NCBI GenBank assembly: GCA_938004075.1
Contig: CALKWP010000154.1
Span: 1 to 37,094 of the forward strand
Direction of reading: 5' to 3'
DNA from: an uncultured Methanomassiliicoccales archaeon
GTDB lineage: Archaea > Thermoplasmatota > Thermoplasmata > SG8-5
DNA length: 37,094 nucleotides
A program made the translations under genes and the position numbers. This document shows positions 16,904-26,037 of this stretch, piece by piece (position 1 is the stretch's first letter; the number at the start of each line of letters is the position of its first letter). Below the pieces are notes generated by a model, which saw only the letters and a list, made by a program, of their open reading frames with translations, ran no database searches and was not told the origin of the DNA.

Positions 16904-19317
16904 GACACCTGCGGTTCTCCGGAAAAATACCAGACCGGTTCGCCATTGACCGTGTTGTTCTGCGGGACATCATTGTCAAATGCAGACCCGTTCGGGTCGA
17001 TGAATATGCCGACGCGGCTGTCCTGGGACTTGGTGACGGTGTTCTCCCAGAGCCTGTTGCCGGCCGAGTATGGCATCAGAGCCAAGCCTATGGTGTTATC
17101 CGTGATTGTATTTTGACGGACCGAGTTCCCCGAGGAAGCGAACAGCGAGATTCCGCTGCCCTGTCCGACTGCACCGGAGGTGAGTGTGTTCCCATGAATA
17201 TCCGAGGACTGCACATTTATCAGGGTTATCCCCGTAGCTCCGTTCGAAGCCTGGTTCCCTGTGATGTCCAGGAATGTGCTGTTGGAAATAATTATCTGCC
17301 CCAGATTGGACATCCTGGGCCGTGACACAGTGTTACCGGTTATGGGAACAAGTGCGCCTGCGGCTCCGTGGAGATTATGAATTTTTTTCAGGGCGGTTCC
17401 GTTCACCGTGTTGTTCGCCGGGATGGCATTGTCAAGCGAGTTGGTGCTGAAATAGAAGCCGTATTTGTCATCTGTCTTATAAATCCAGTTGCTGAAAACC
17501 TTATTGCCATGGGAACCCCTGTCGAACCCTATGCCGTACATGTTGTTCTCAAGAGTGTTGGAATAAACAGAGATGTTGTTCGCCTGCTCCAACTTAATCC
17601 CGCTGCCATTGCTATGAGAATGGATATGATTGTAATAAATATAAGACGGGTATTTGCAGGCTTGCAGCTTGATCCCATCTCCGCTATATATCTTGTTTTC
17701 TAACTGATTCGAGTATATCCGGCTGCCATTGGAGGAATACACCCAGATGCTGTTGCCCGAACCGCCGCTGATTGTGTTTTGATATATTTGGGCTCGAACG
17801 TTCCGCGTTGGCTTGCTCCAGGGCTGCGTGCTATCCTGGGCGTCGCCATCGTCAATCCAACCGAGCCTGAAACCACCGCCGATAACTCCATACAGGTTGT
17901 TATCGCCTATGTCCGCCCAGATGTTGTAAATCGCCTTGATTCCGACTGCTCCGCTGTCAGCCACGTTCGATATGAGGTTTTTCTTCATCACAAGGGTAAG
18001 GTTCTCCGGCGTTGTGTCATCCCATCTAGAACTGAACCAGCCGATTGTGATTGCCCCGCATTCGATGGGCTTCTTATTGTTGAAAATCCTGTTGTCGTTC
18101 ACAGTGGCCGTGATGTTCTCGGTGGCGCATATGCTTATGACGCCACCACCGATGACAGTGATGTTGTTGTTCCATATCTGCGACTCCACCCTCTTCGCAG
18201 CTGGGTAAGTATTCAGAGTATCGATGACCCTACCGATGTGCAGACCGTATTTCATGTACGGCAGGTAAAAATCATTATGGGTCAGGTTGGTGAATATGTA
18301 GTCCGTCGCCAATGCGTAGAGCACGCCGACAGTGTTGCTATCGGTGGACCATACCCTGTTCCCGCTCATGTTGAGTGCTACTGACCTGGCCGGGACCTCG
18401 TTGCCAAGGAAACCGAGGCGCAATGAGGTGCCGTAATTGCTCGAGATGTTGCAGCTTACTATGTCCGCCCTTATTTCGGAAACCGCTGAGGTTCCGTCGA
18501 GCCAGATTCCACCACCGGGCGTATTCAGGATCACCTCGCAATCGTCCAATGACATGTCCACGCTGGCGCTTCCTGCGATCAGTATGCCCGCTTTGTTTTT
18601 CTGGATGGCTCCGCCATTCGCTTCCATGGTGACGATTGATGCCTGGCCGCCAACGCCGTTGCCGCTATTGTCCGATATCGTGACATTGTTCAATATCGCT
18701 CCAGAGGCGGCACCTGGGGTAGCGGCATCGGATACCAAAATCCCGTTGTGGAGATTGCCGGCAATCGTGCTGTCGCTCAAAGTGGCGACGCATGAGTCCA
18801 CGATGAGCCCGTTTGCGCATCCAGATATGCTAACATTCTCGAAGAATGCGCTGTTGCTCAAAACTCTCATGCCCGAAGTCTCAACGCCTGCAATGCCCAG
18901 AAGTCCGCACTTGCTGATTGAGCTGTTTCGCATATCAAGGGTTGAAGCTGCATTGGCCTGAAACAGGTATCCAGCGGTCGAGGTCATGCCGTTGGTTATC
19001 TGCGACCCGTTGTCGATGGTGAGTGCGCCGCCACCCTGCACCTCAATCCTGTACTGCCCGGATAATGCGCAATTCATCCTCAGAATCACGTTGTTGAATG
19101 AAAGAGAAGCACCAGGCTGAATTATGAGATTCCCCGTCAACATTATCTCCTCGCTGAAATTGCTTTCGGAACCCGAAACTAACCAATCTCCGGTAATGTA
19201 TGTGACTGCTCTGGGAACGATTTCATTTGCCCGTTCTATGCCCTGAATCCCAGCTGGAACAAGGGACATGAACAAGAAAGATATCAACACGATTGACATG
19301 CATCTCTGCAATTTCAT
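16891..19317 (-). CDS. N-terminal part of a frameshifted NosD-type beta-helix surface protein
   Basis: 808 residues in the current frame. A signal peptide (LQRCMSIVLISFLFMSLVPA) is followed by a right-handed parallel beta-helix with many copies of the NosD pattern N.I..N..GI......N.I..N. The end of the frame has the family motif NNTVNGEPVWYF and then ten out-of-frame residues before the stop at 16891. In NosD proteins this motif continues into a G-L-x-I-x-N segment, which here is found in the other frame (15095-16903). The gene has its own TATA box at 19356-19365 and GGTG upstream of the ATG. Likely a surface carbohydrate-binding or adhesion protein. The split may be a sequencing error, a pseudogene or phase variation. 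Confidence 0.85.
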   Translation of the reverse strand: MKLQRCMSIVLISFLFMSLVPAGIQGIERANEIVPRAVTYITGDWLVSGSESNFSEEIMLTGNLIIQPGASLSFNNVILRMNCALSGQYRIEVQGGGALTIDNGSQITNGMTSTAGYLFQANAASTLDMRNSSISKCGLLGIAGVETSGMRVLSNSAFFENVSISGCANGLIVDSCVATLSDSTIAGNLHNGILVSDAATPGAASGAILNNVTISDNSGNGVGGQASIVTMEANGGAIQKNKAGILIAGSASVDMSLDDCEVILNTPGGGIWLDGTSAVSEIRADIVSCNISSNYGTSLRLGFLGNEVPARSVALNMSGNRVWSTDSNTVGVLYALATDYIFTNLTHNDFYLPYMKYGLHIGRVIDTLNTYPAAKRVESQIWNNNITVIGGGVISICATENITATVNDNRIFNNKKPIECGAITIGWFSSRWDDTTPENLTLVMKKNLISNVADSGAVGIKAIYNIWADIGDNNLYGVIGGGFRLGWIDDGDAQDSTQPWSKPTRNVRAQIYQNTISGGSGNSIWVYSSNGSRIYSNQLENKIYSGDGIKLQACKYPSYIYYNHIHSHSNGSGIKLEQANNISVYSNTLENNMYGIGFDRGSHGNKVFSNWIYKTDDKYGFYFSTNSLDNAIPANNTVNGTALKKIHNLHGAAGALVPITGNTVSRPRMSNLGQIIISNSTFLDITGNQASNGATGITLINVQSSDIHGNTLTSGAVGQGSGISLFASSGNSVRQNTITDNTIGLALMPYSAGNRLWENTVTKSQDSRVGIFIDPNGSAFDNDVPQNNTVNGEPVWYFSGEPQVSWMA

Positions 19318-19355
19318 GCGCGCACCTTTGTGATTTTATTCTTATAGGTTCATGC

Positions 19356-19365
19356 ACTATATATC
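19356..19365 (-). promoter_or_regulatory. TATA box of the NosD/FnIII gene
   Basis: The minus strand reads ACTATATAT-like (GGATATATAG) about 43 nt before the ATG at 19317, giving a short leader of about 16 nt that contains AAAGGTG as ribosome site. Confidence 0.5.
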
Positions 19366-19392
19366 CATTTCTCCTGGTATCCGTCACACAGT

Positions 19393-19400
19393 TTTAAATA
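19393..19400 (+). promoter_or_regulatory. TATA box of the ArsP-like permease gene
   Basis: TTTAAATA lies about 29 nt upstream of the ATG at 19426, consistent with a leaderless transcript. This decides for the ATG over the in-frame TTG at 19414. Confidence 0.55.
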
Positions 19401-19425
19401 TCTCAAAATTTTATTGCATAGCCAC

Positions 19426-20589
19426 ATGGCAGGCATTGAGGATTTGTCAATCGGAGATTTCAGCATACACCAATTCGTCAGCATGCTTCTCATTGTTTTC
19501 ACTGCGGCCTTATGGATATTCGGATGGCTCAGGAAGAAATGGAAGAAGCTTGATGACCTCCTCACGGCCACCTTCAACGACCAGAAAATTCCAGATAAGT
19601 ACAAGATGGCATTCATGGCAATTGCCGCGATTTCCGGAATTTTTCTCTATCTGTACTGTTGGATCTGTCAAATTACCGAAACCGATGGCATCGGCAGCGA
19701 CAGGGCCTACCTGGATTGGCTCTTCCAGGATCTGCTCGGGATTCTTCCCTGGTTCATATGGGGTTGTGTTCTTGCGGGTTTCATGGTCAAGTACATGGGC
19801 ATTGGCAAGATAAAATTCCCGAAGAGCATGCTAGGTGCCGGTGCCATGGCCTCACTCCTTCCGATATGCTCCTGCGCCGCAGTTCCACTGGCGCATGGTC
19901 TAATCCTTGGAAAACAGATACGTGTCAGGACAATAATCACTTTCCTGATTATCGTTCCGGTCCTGAGCCCGATCGTCATGATATTGGCCTTCGCGAGAAT
20001 AGGCTGGGAGTACCTTGTCATAGAGATCATCTCGGTTTTCGCATTGGCGATGATTGCGGGAATATTCATAGAACGGTTCGCCGGCATCAAGGAACCTGAT
20101 GCCTGTGGCAAGGGCTGCTATTCCTGCGAGGGTTGCAAATCATCCAACATGCTGAAGAGCCACAACTCCGCATTGCTTGCGGGCTGGGACCAGTTGATAT
20201 ACCTCATGAAATACATATTCCTCGGCCTCATAATCGGTGCCGCCCTTTCTGTTTATGTGGATGCGGAGACAATCGCCCAGATATTCGGCAGCCAAGGGGA
20301 CTTATGGGGAAGCCTACCCGGGCTTTTCTTGATTGTCCTGATAGGCATTCCGCTGTTCATATGCTCCGGTGAGGACGTTCTCATTCTGGCTCCCCTTCTG
20401 GCATCAGGGGCTCTGCCTCTTGGCCACGCAATCGCGTTCGCCATCACCGGGAATGCGATTTGCATCACATCCATTCCTGTGATGATTGCCACATTTGGAA
20501 AGAAGGTGACTACCCTTCTAGTGTTCTTCTTCTTCGTCGGCTCCATCATCCTGGGCCTTGTTATCAATGGCCTTGTCGGCATCTTTTGA
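19426..20589 (+). CDS. ArsP/YraQ-family permease (PF03773 type)
   Basis: 387 residues, about ten hydrophobic segments. The family signature LLPICSCAAVPLAHGLILGK (C148, C150) matches the CSCxxxPL motif of ArsP_1 permeases, some of which export trivalent organoarsenicals; a second half motif GIPLFICSGEDVLILAPLLA is near 300. A hydrophilic loop at about 227-237 carries four cysteines (CGKGCYSCEGC), a likely metal or metalloid site. I cannot tell the substrate. It is leaderless by TATA spacing. It stands alone on the plus strand among surface-protein genes, and its last 72 bp overlap the convergent FnIII gene. Confidence 0.85.
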   Translation: MAGIEDLSIGDFSIHQFVSMLLIVFTAALWIFGWLRKKWKKLDDLLTATFNDQKIPDKYKMAFMAIAAISGIFLYLYCWICQITETDGIGSDRAYLDWLFQDLLGILPWFIWGCVLAGFMVKYMGIGKIKFPKSMLGAGAMASLLPICSCAAVPLAHGLILGKQIRVRTIITFLIIVPVLSPIVMILAFARIGWEYLVIEIISVFALAMIAGIFIERFAGIKEPDACGKGCYSCEGCKSSNMLKSHNSALLAGWDQLIYLMKYIFLGLIIGAALSVYVDAETIAQIFGSQGDLWGSLPGLFLIVLIGIPLFICSGEDVLILAPLLASGALPLGHAIAFAITGNAICITSIPVMIATFGKKVTTLLVFFFFVGSIILGLVINGLVGIF

Positions 20590-22581
20590 TCGTGATTCAG
20601 GAAACGTTCCATCCCCTCTCATGAAAAAATAAGCAATGGCTATACCAATGGCCATTACGATAACTGTGGTAATGGAGGATGTCAGGTTGAAATAATCCGT
20701 CCATGAGGCTGGAGGTGGCTCTGTTTGATTCTGACCGTTAGGTGCGCTATTCGTTTTGACGCACTCCTCCTCAGACTGTGGCCCCTCGCCATCCGAGTTC
20801 AATGCACTGACCGAATAATAGAAAGTCGTGTTCCAGGCCAGCTCAGTATCGGTGTAGGAAACTGTGGCACCCAATTCCACAAGAAGGCTGGAATTCCCCG
20901 AAGACAGGCTCCTGTAGATGCGATAACCCGTGATTGGGGAGCCGCCATCATAGGATGGCGCCTGCCATGTCAACGTTGCATTCCTTTCAATCATGGTGAC
21001 ATTGAAGTTTCTGGGAGCGCTCAGAGGTTGGATGCTTTCAGGGGTGCATGCGGCGGCATCTGAAAGTGGGCTCTCACCCACTGAATTGGTCGCGCTGAGC
21101 TTGTAATAATATGTCACCCCGTTTATCAGGCCAGCATCTTTGAAGACATTCACAGCCGGAATCACAGTCAGCTTGCTGATGGAACCAAGTGCGACACCCC
21201 TGTAAATCGTGTAATTCAATATTACCGTATTGCCATTGGATTCAGGCGAATTCCAGAAGATGGTGATATTTCCATCGCCCCCATTAAGAGCAATGTCTCT
21301 GGGGGAACTAGGGATTGATAGTGATGAGCCGGGAATCACCGAGACCGGAAGGCAAGCCCGGCCTTCCCCCGCTGCATTGACTGCGGTTACGGCGTAAGAA
21401 TATGTGACCCCATTCATTACTTCAAGGTCTGAAAAGGAAGTTTCGGGCGTTTCAGATACCAGTGTGGACGCGCTGTTTGCCGTCCTATACAAACGATATC
21501 CTGTAATGTCTGAACCGCCATTATCCAGGGGTGTGCTCCAGGAAACCTTGACCGAAGCATCAATCCCGAGTGCCTGCAGTCCAACAGGGGGTCCGGGCAC
21601 AGACATGGGAACAACCGATGCTTCTCCAGACATCTCGCCTTCCCCGACGGCGTTCAACGCGCTCACACGATAGTAATAAGCCATCCCGTTTGTGAGGGCT
21701 GAGTCGCTGAACGCAATATGTGCTCCAATTGTCGTGAGGTATGCCGTGTTTCCCGTTGTTGTGCCGCGATATATTTTATACCCTGTTACCGGCGCCCCTC
21801 CGTCATCCAATGGGGCAGACCAGCTGAGGTTCGCGGACGATGCGCCTGGCAGGCACTGCAGGTTCGTCGGGGCATCTGGCAACGTTGATGGCGTGGCACT
21901 AACCGTTATGAAGTCGAAGTACATCACATCGGTCGGGCACTCGCTCTCCCCCCCATATTTCAGCAGGGAGAGCTCAACGAAAGCGATGTTAGCCCGACCG
22001 ACGTCACCCGAATACTTTTGCTCGCTGCCAATGAAAAAATGGCTGATTCCGGCACTGCGTGACAAACGCATTTCTTTTGTCAAGAACGACGAGTACAATG
22101 ATGAAAATCCCGTGTTGAATATGACCTGCGAATCCGAAGCGCCTCTCAACCAGACCCTCGCCTCGATATTTATCCGGCTCCCATCCTCCCAGCCGAAAGC
22201 GAACACCTGGTTGCCCAATGGGTCCAGCAGGCGGACATCCGCTCTTCCAAGTGTGAGATCAAGCTCGGCCAGGCAGTAGAATATGGCGGATATGTTGAAG
22301 TCACCGCTGATCTGAACCGGCGCCCTGATGGTCGGGCCATGCCATGATGTGTTGACACCCGTGTCAAAATCAAATGCTTTGAAATATGTGGTACCATCCT
22401 GTATACCTATATCGGTCCCTATCTTGGTCCATCGGGGGTTGAATACCTCTCCATTCGGGCCGTCGAAATGTTCGCTCCAAGAATCCGCTCTGGCTGGTTG
22501 GGAAAGGATGATAATAGAACTGGAGAAAAGCCCCAGGGAAAGGAGAATTATACCGCCGAACCGTAAGATATCGCCTTTCAT
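20518..22581 (-). CDS. Secreted lectin-like protein with four fibronectin type III domains and C-terminal TM
   Basis: About 687 residues from the ATG at 22581 (a TTG at 22608 is in frame). A signal peptide is followed by a ~190-residue ConA-like/LamG-like jelly-roll domain (SWSEHFDGPNGEVFNPRW start, MYFDFITVSATPS end). Four FnIII repeats of about 92 residues follow, each with W-x-x-P, GYxIYR and YYYxVSAxNxxGEG. A transmembrane helix (ITTVIVMAIGIAIAYFFM) and an acidic tail ending EEEEH complete it. A TATA-like CATATTATTG sits about 29 nt before the ATG. It is likely a cell-surface glycan-binding protein. The C-terminal 24 codons overlap the permease gene on the other strand. Confidence 0.88.
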   Translation of the reverse strand: MKGDILRFGGIILLSLGLFSSSIIILSQPARADSWSEHFDGPNGEVFNPRWTKIGTDIGIQDGTTYFKAFDFDTGVNTSWHGPTIRAPVQISGDFNISAIFYCLAELDLTLGRADVRLLDPLGNQVFAFGWEDGSRINIEARVWLRGASDSQVIFNTGFSSLYSSFLTKEMRLSRSAGISHFFIGSEQKYSGDVGRANIAFVELSLLKYGGESECPTDVMYFDFITVSATPSTLPDAPTNLQCLPGASSANLSWSAPLDDGGAPVTGYKIYRGTTTGNTAYLTTIGAHIAFSDSALTNGMAYYYRVSALNAVGEGEMSGEASVVPMSVPGPPVGLQALGIDASVKVSWSTPLDNGGSDITGYRLYRTANSASTLVSETPETSFSDLEVMNGVTYSYAVTAVNAAGEGRACLPVSVIPGSSLSIPSSPRDIALNGGDGNITIFWNSPESNGNTVILNYTIYRGVALGSISKLTVIPAVNVFKDAGLINGVTYYYKLSATNSVGESPLSDAAACTPESIQPLSAPRNFNVTMIERNATLTWQAPSYDGGSPITGYRIYRSLSSGNSSLLVELGATVSYTDTELAWNTTFYYSVSALNSDGEGPQSEEECVKTNSAPNGQNQTEPPPASWTDYFNLTSSITTVIVMAIGIAIAYFFMRGDGTFPESRSKDADKAIDNKAQDDGADEEEEH

Positions 22582-22643
22582 TTCCTGCACCGCATCAATT
22601 GTAATCAATAATATGAAATCCAGTTAATAACCTTTCTCCCGCA

Positions 22644-24014
22644 TCATTTGGCGGCGAGCTGCTCTCCAACTATCCGGTCCATCTCTTTCAGGAACTTGTT
22701 CTGGGACTTTAATGGGAAGGTCGCTCCGGCAGCGATGTCATGGCCCCCGCCAGCACCGTCGAGCTTTTCCGCCGCCTCCTTGCACGCGGCGCCCAGATTG
22801 AGACCCCTCTTGACCAGCGCTCTCGGGGCTCTTGCTGATACATGAATCGTGCCGTCCTTCTCGGCCATTCCGATGGTGGCCTTCGAGGTGTCCAGGAAGT
22901 AAAGGGCCCCCAGGCCGGCAAGTGCGCCCGCATAGTTGACCTCGGGGTTCATGAAGTACTGGATGTTCTCCATCGCCTTGGGCGGCTCCGCCTCCAGTTC
23001 CCTGAGGTTGGTGAGTATGAACTCCCTATGTGCCTTCTCCAGCTCAATCGCGCGCTGCCTGGCTGCTGCATCGCCAAGGGCCAGCGCCAGACCGAGCGTC
23101 TGCTCTCCCTGCCTTGAGCAGCTGTTGAAGAGGGAGCTCAACTCATCCGCGTACATATTCCATCCATTAATCCAGCATCTTGTTGTGATGAAATCCCCCA
23201 CTGCCTCTGGAGTGGCGCCCTGCCTCAAGAGTCGAAGCGTGCAGATGGAATTGAAGAATCTTCGCTTTTCATCATTCAGGTCGGAAATTTTTGCTTCTTT
23301 TTCCATGTCCATCCATTTGATGAATCGGCTGGCCTCGCGCTTCCTGCCGGTTATCCCTTTGAAGTATGGCTCGGGGCTTTCGATGAGTGAGTCATAGATC
23401 GTCCCGCCCTTGATATTTGGCAGCATCTCGACCTTCAGCAGGCCCGCTTTCGTGCCGGCTATCACTAGGTCCTCATTGTATCCAGTGAACCCGCCCAGGC
23501 TCTGGCGGTCCCCGACTGCGCCTGCGAGCGCCGGCCCTATCATGTCCCAGTTGGTCGGGTCAACGGTTATCGCCAGCGAAAGCGCGAAGCTGGAGCCGGA
23601 GGCCTCCCTGCCTCCGTCCATTCCGAAAAGGTGGGGGTTGAGGTGGATGACTTTCTTTCCCTCTGATTCGGGCTGGTGGTGGTCTATGATAATCACGCTG
23701 TGCGGAAAATCATCCAGAATGCTGATTTTGGCGCTGCCCATGTCCGTGAAGATAATCATCTGCTCCTCGGGGGTTCCGGAGCGTATCTCTGCCAGCATCT
23801 CGTCGGTAAGGTTCTTTGAGAGTGTTGCTCTGAAGTTGAGGCCAAGCCTGCGCACCATCTGGCAAATAACCGCGGCAGCGCCGATGCCATCCGGGTCGTA
23901 ATGAGAAACTATCCGGACCTGGCCCTTGTGTGATTTGATTCTCGCAGATGCTTCCTCGAGCCGCCTCGAAAGCGAGGCGCTGAATGGCATGACAGGCTGC
24001 TTGCCCTCAGGCAT
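22644..24014 (-). CDS. Archaeal RecJ-like DHH nuclease (GAN/RecJ family)
   Basis: 456 residues. DHH domain motifs are present: SHYDPDGIGAAAV near residue 37 (motif I), the Asp at FTDMGSA, and IIDHHQPE (the DHH motif itself). The C-terminal DHHA1 domain ends in GAGGGHDIAAGATFP. Such proteins are 5'-3' single-strand nucleases; the archaeal GAN version binds GINS at the replication fork. It starts 2 bp after the S15 gene, the conserved rps15-recJ arrangement of archaea, so the two are cotranscribed. All catalytic residues I can check are in place. Confidence 0.92.
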   Translation of the reverse strand: MPEGKQPVMPFSASLSRRLEEASARIKSHKGQVRIVSHYDPDGIGAAAVICQMVRRLGLNFRATLSKNLTDEMLAEIRSGTPEEQMIIFTDMGSAKISILDDFPHSVIIIDHHQPESEGKKVIHLNPHLFGMDGGREASGSSFALSLAITVDPTNWDMIGPALAGAVGDRQSLGGFTGYNEDLVIAGTKAGLLKVEMLPNIKGGTIYDSLIESPEPYFKGITGRKREASRFIKWMDMEKEAKISDLNDEKRRFFNSICTLRLLRQGATPEAVGDFITTRCWINGWNMYADELSSLFNSCSRQGEQTLGLALALGDAAARQRAIELEKAHREFILTNLRELEAEPPKAMENIQYFMNPEVNYAGALAGLGALYFLDTSKATIGMAEKDGTIHVSARAPRALVKRGLNLGAACKEAAEKLDGAGGGHDIAAGATFPLKSQNKFLKEMDRIVGEQLAAK

Positions 24015-24016
24015 GC

Positions 24017-24475
24017 TTACCTACTCAGTTCCAGTTCGGCGCGGTCCAGGCTGTACTTCCAGGTTTCGGGTATGACGCCAGTGCCCTTGTAGTACCGCTC
24101 CAGTCTCCTGATCTTTGCTTCCAGCAAGTGGAGGTTGCGCTTGTTGTGCAGATCCCTCGGGTTGACTTTGAGATATGCATTCAGGTTGATGACCTTCTTC
24201 AGAAGTGCGCCCATGTCCTCGGGCAGTCCCTGCAGGATGCCCTTCTCCTTCATGATGGCGGAGATGCTCTTGCCTGTGGCCAGTTTCACGTCCGGAACGC
24301 CATGCTGGTCCCTCAGGATTAGGCCTATCATCGCGCTGGTGTTGCCGTCACCGGCGAGTTTCACTATGAGGTCCTCTATATCTGTCTTGTCCAGAGGTAC
24401 CCAGGACGGGTTTTCTGTCATGAACGGTCGCTTGGATGACGACTTTCCCTTCTTGCGTGCGTGCATTCTTGCCAT
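24017..24475 (-). CDS. rps15: 30S ribosomal protein S15 (archaeal S15p/S13e)
   Basis: 152 residues, normal for archaeal S15. The N-terminus MARMHARKKGKSSSKRP and the C-terminal KNxxNLHLLEAKIRRLERYY-type helix are characteristic. The start is the ATG at 24475; the frame continues upstream to 24502, but homology begins at MARM. A TATA box at 24546-24554 predicts a leader of about 48 nt. First gene of the rps15-recJ operon. Confidence 0.96.
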   Translation of the reverse strand: MARMHARKKGKSSSKRPFMTENPSWVPLDKTDIEDLIVKLAGDGNTSAMIGLILRDQHGVPDVKLATGKSISAIMKEKGILQGLPEDMGALLKKVINLNAYLKVNPRDLHNKRNLHLLEAKIRRLERYYKGTGVIPETWKYSLDRAELELSR

Positions 24476-24545
24476 TTGAAGTCCCCCTTCTAATTCTGGC
24501 ATGATTAGAATCGCCAGACGAGGTAGCCACCGATATGTGTTCTCG

Positions 24546-24554
24546 TATATAATG
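24546..24554 (-). promoter_or_regulatory. TATA box of rps15-recJ
   Basis: The minus strand reads CATTATATACG about 75 nt upstream of the S15 ATG, predicting a leader of roughly 48 nt. The 24476-24926 gap holds this promoter, a possible small ORF, and the promoter and hairpin of the divergent gene. Confidence 0.5.
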
Positions 24555-24681
24555 ATAATTCATGCAATTAAATGCTGATGTATTGGGCTCCCATAACCCG
24601 ATGGCTAATATGAGTTGAATCCCAATCGCATGTGCAGATTTAAAACTGTGCGATGTCAATAATTATTTGAAAGGCAACAGA

Positions 24682-24837
24682 ATGCAAAAATACGTGCTGG
24701 CCACTCACGTCCACACGACCAAATTCTTTATCTGGAATCCATTTCACTGGGGCTTGGTGGGACTTCGTGAGCGCCATTTCCTGTTCGATGCTTGTACCAA
24801 ACCATATATAAACAACATCCTCTCTATTATGCTTTAG
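24682..24837 (+). CDS. Possible small ORF, 51 residues
   Basis: ATG at 24682 follows GAAAGG and a TTTAAAA box at about 24636. The product would be basic and aromatic (KYVLATHVHTTKFFIWNPF near the start). Against it, the TATA box of the next gene (24804) lies inside the frame and I know no homologue. Treat it as a weak candidate. Confidence 0.18.
   Translation: MQKYVLATHVHTTKFFIWNPFHWGLVGLRERHFLFDACTKPYINNILSIML
24804..24812 (+). promoter_or_regulatory. TATA box of the secreted unknown gene
   Basis: ATATATAAA is a strong archaeal TATA match. Expected transcription start is near 24835, giving a leader of about 90 nt before the ATG at 24927, unusually long for this window. Confidence 0.55.
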
Positions 24838-24870
24838 AGGCTAATATCTATTATTCTGCCCACATAATAG

Positions 24871-24896
24871 AACCTCCTCGGGAAACCGGGGAGGTT
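24871..24896 (+). promoter_or_regulatory. 5'-leader hairpin with GAAA tetraloop
   Basis: AACCTCCTCGG and CCGGGGAGGTT form an 11-bp stem (one G-U pair) closed by a GAAA tetraloop. It lies inside the predicted leader of the gene at 24927. The 3' arm contains GGGGAGG, a Shine-Dalgarno-like run, and a second CCTCCTCC follows at about 24900-24905, so alternative pairing is possible. Confidence 0.5.
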
Positions 24897-24926
24897 AGCC
24901 TCCTCCATTCTTCCCTGGATGATGTT

Positions 24927-25979
24927 ATGAGAAAAACAAGGGTCGAGATGTCATACGGCTTATTCGCCACAATCATTCTAATCACTGCATTTGTTTCCTG
25001 CCTCATTCTCAGCGGCACCAGCCAATACGTTCCCAGATCCAATGATTACTCAACCTATGATTTCGCTGTCAACCCTCCCATGCCCGATTTCTATTACCCG
25101 CTGGCAAATTACACGCTTGTAAGGTCGGGCGCCAGCATCGGGCTCTTTGACAGGATCGGCCTTGAAAGATTCGAGTCCGGGATCGATTTCACCGAAGGCC
25201 TCACCAACATCACCCACAAGGATGGTTTCGGCACCCTGGACGTTCACGAGACGCCAACGACCGTCATCAGGTACAGCGCAACCCAGCAGAACACCATGAA
25301 ATTCGAGCTGGTCGATGGCACCGGCGCCATAAAAAGAGGCAGTTCGGTCGTCGTCGGAAGCGAGAAGGCCAGCGGCATATTCGTACTTCAGGGCGAATCA
25401 ATCGCATCGATTTCCGGTCAGGATGTCCTGTTCAGCATTCCAGCCGGTTCCGGCGTGATATTCAGGACAGACACTGGCCTTGACAACCCTGTCGGCAACG
25501 CAGTCGCAGGCGGCCGCGTCTCCGCAGAGATGTACCTTCTGGACGCCGGATGGACCATTGCAGAGGACATAGTATCATACGATAGCACCTGGCTTTACAC
25601 GGTAACCGCATCAGAGGAGATGGTGGAGGTCCAGGTTTCGGGCGACTCAGCAGCCGGAAAGGCCGTCGTCATCCACGTTACAGAACCGTACCTGAAATAT
25701 TCATCGGCAGATGACCTGGTGGTGAAGCTGGACGACGAGACTGTGAAGATGGGCGCGGGCATGGCAGAAACCCTCTGGGAAGCCGGCGGGGAATCAAGGT
25801 ACTTTGCAGTAAAAACCGCAGAGGGATTCGACGTTGTGGTGTACATGCCGGAGAATTCAGACAGCGTCATCACGATAACAACCGCCGAAGCTGATTTCGG
25901 CGTTGACGGAATAATCACATTGCTGGCCGCCATTGGCATAGTGGCAGTTGCCGTGGTAGCCCTTATGAAGACCGATTAA
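24927..25979 (+). CDS. Exported or membrane-anchored protein of unknown family
   Basis: 350 residues from the ATG at 24927, chosen because a hydrophobic export segment follows at once (YGLFATIILITAFVSCLIL). The middle of about 290 residues is beta-rich with no motif I recognise. The C-terminus has another hydrophobic helix (ITLLAAIGIVAVAVVALM) ending KTD. The protein is thus anchored at one or both ends with its bulk outside the cell. The leader carries a tetraloop hairpin, so post-transcriptional control is possible. It is divergent from rps15 and convergent with the zinc-finger gene. Confidence 0.75.
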   Translation: MRKTRVEMSYGLFATIILITAFVSCLILSGTSQYVPRSNDYSTYDFAVNPPMPDFYYPLANYTLVRSGASIGLFDRIGLERFESGIDFTEGLTNITHKDGFGTLDVHETPTTVIRYSATQQNTMKFELVDGTGAIKRGSSVVVGSEKASGIFVLQGESIASISGQDVLFSIPAGSGVIFRTDTGLDNPVGNAVAGGRVSAEMYLLDAGWTIAEDIVSYDSTWLYTVTASEEMVEVQVSGDSAAGKAVVIHVTEPYLKYSSADDLVVKLDDETVKMGAGMAETLWEAGGESRYFAVKTAEGFDVVVYMPENSDSVITITTAEADFGVDGIITLLAAIGIVAVAVVALMKTD

Positions 25980-26037
25980 GGCTCCGCACAATGCGCAGCG
26001 GGTCCGGTATTATTCGATAAAATCAGCTTGCTTCATC

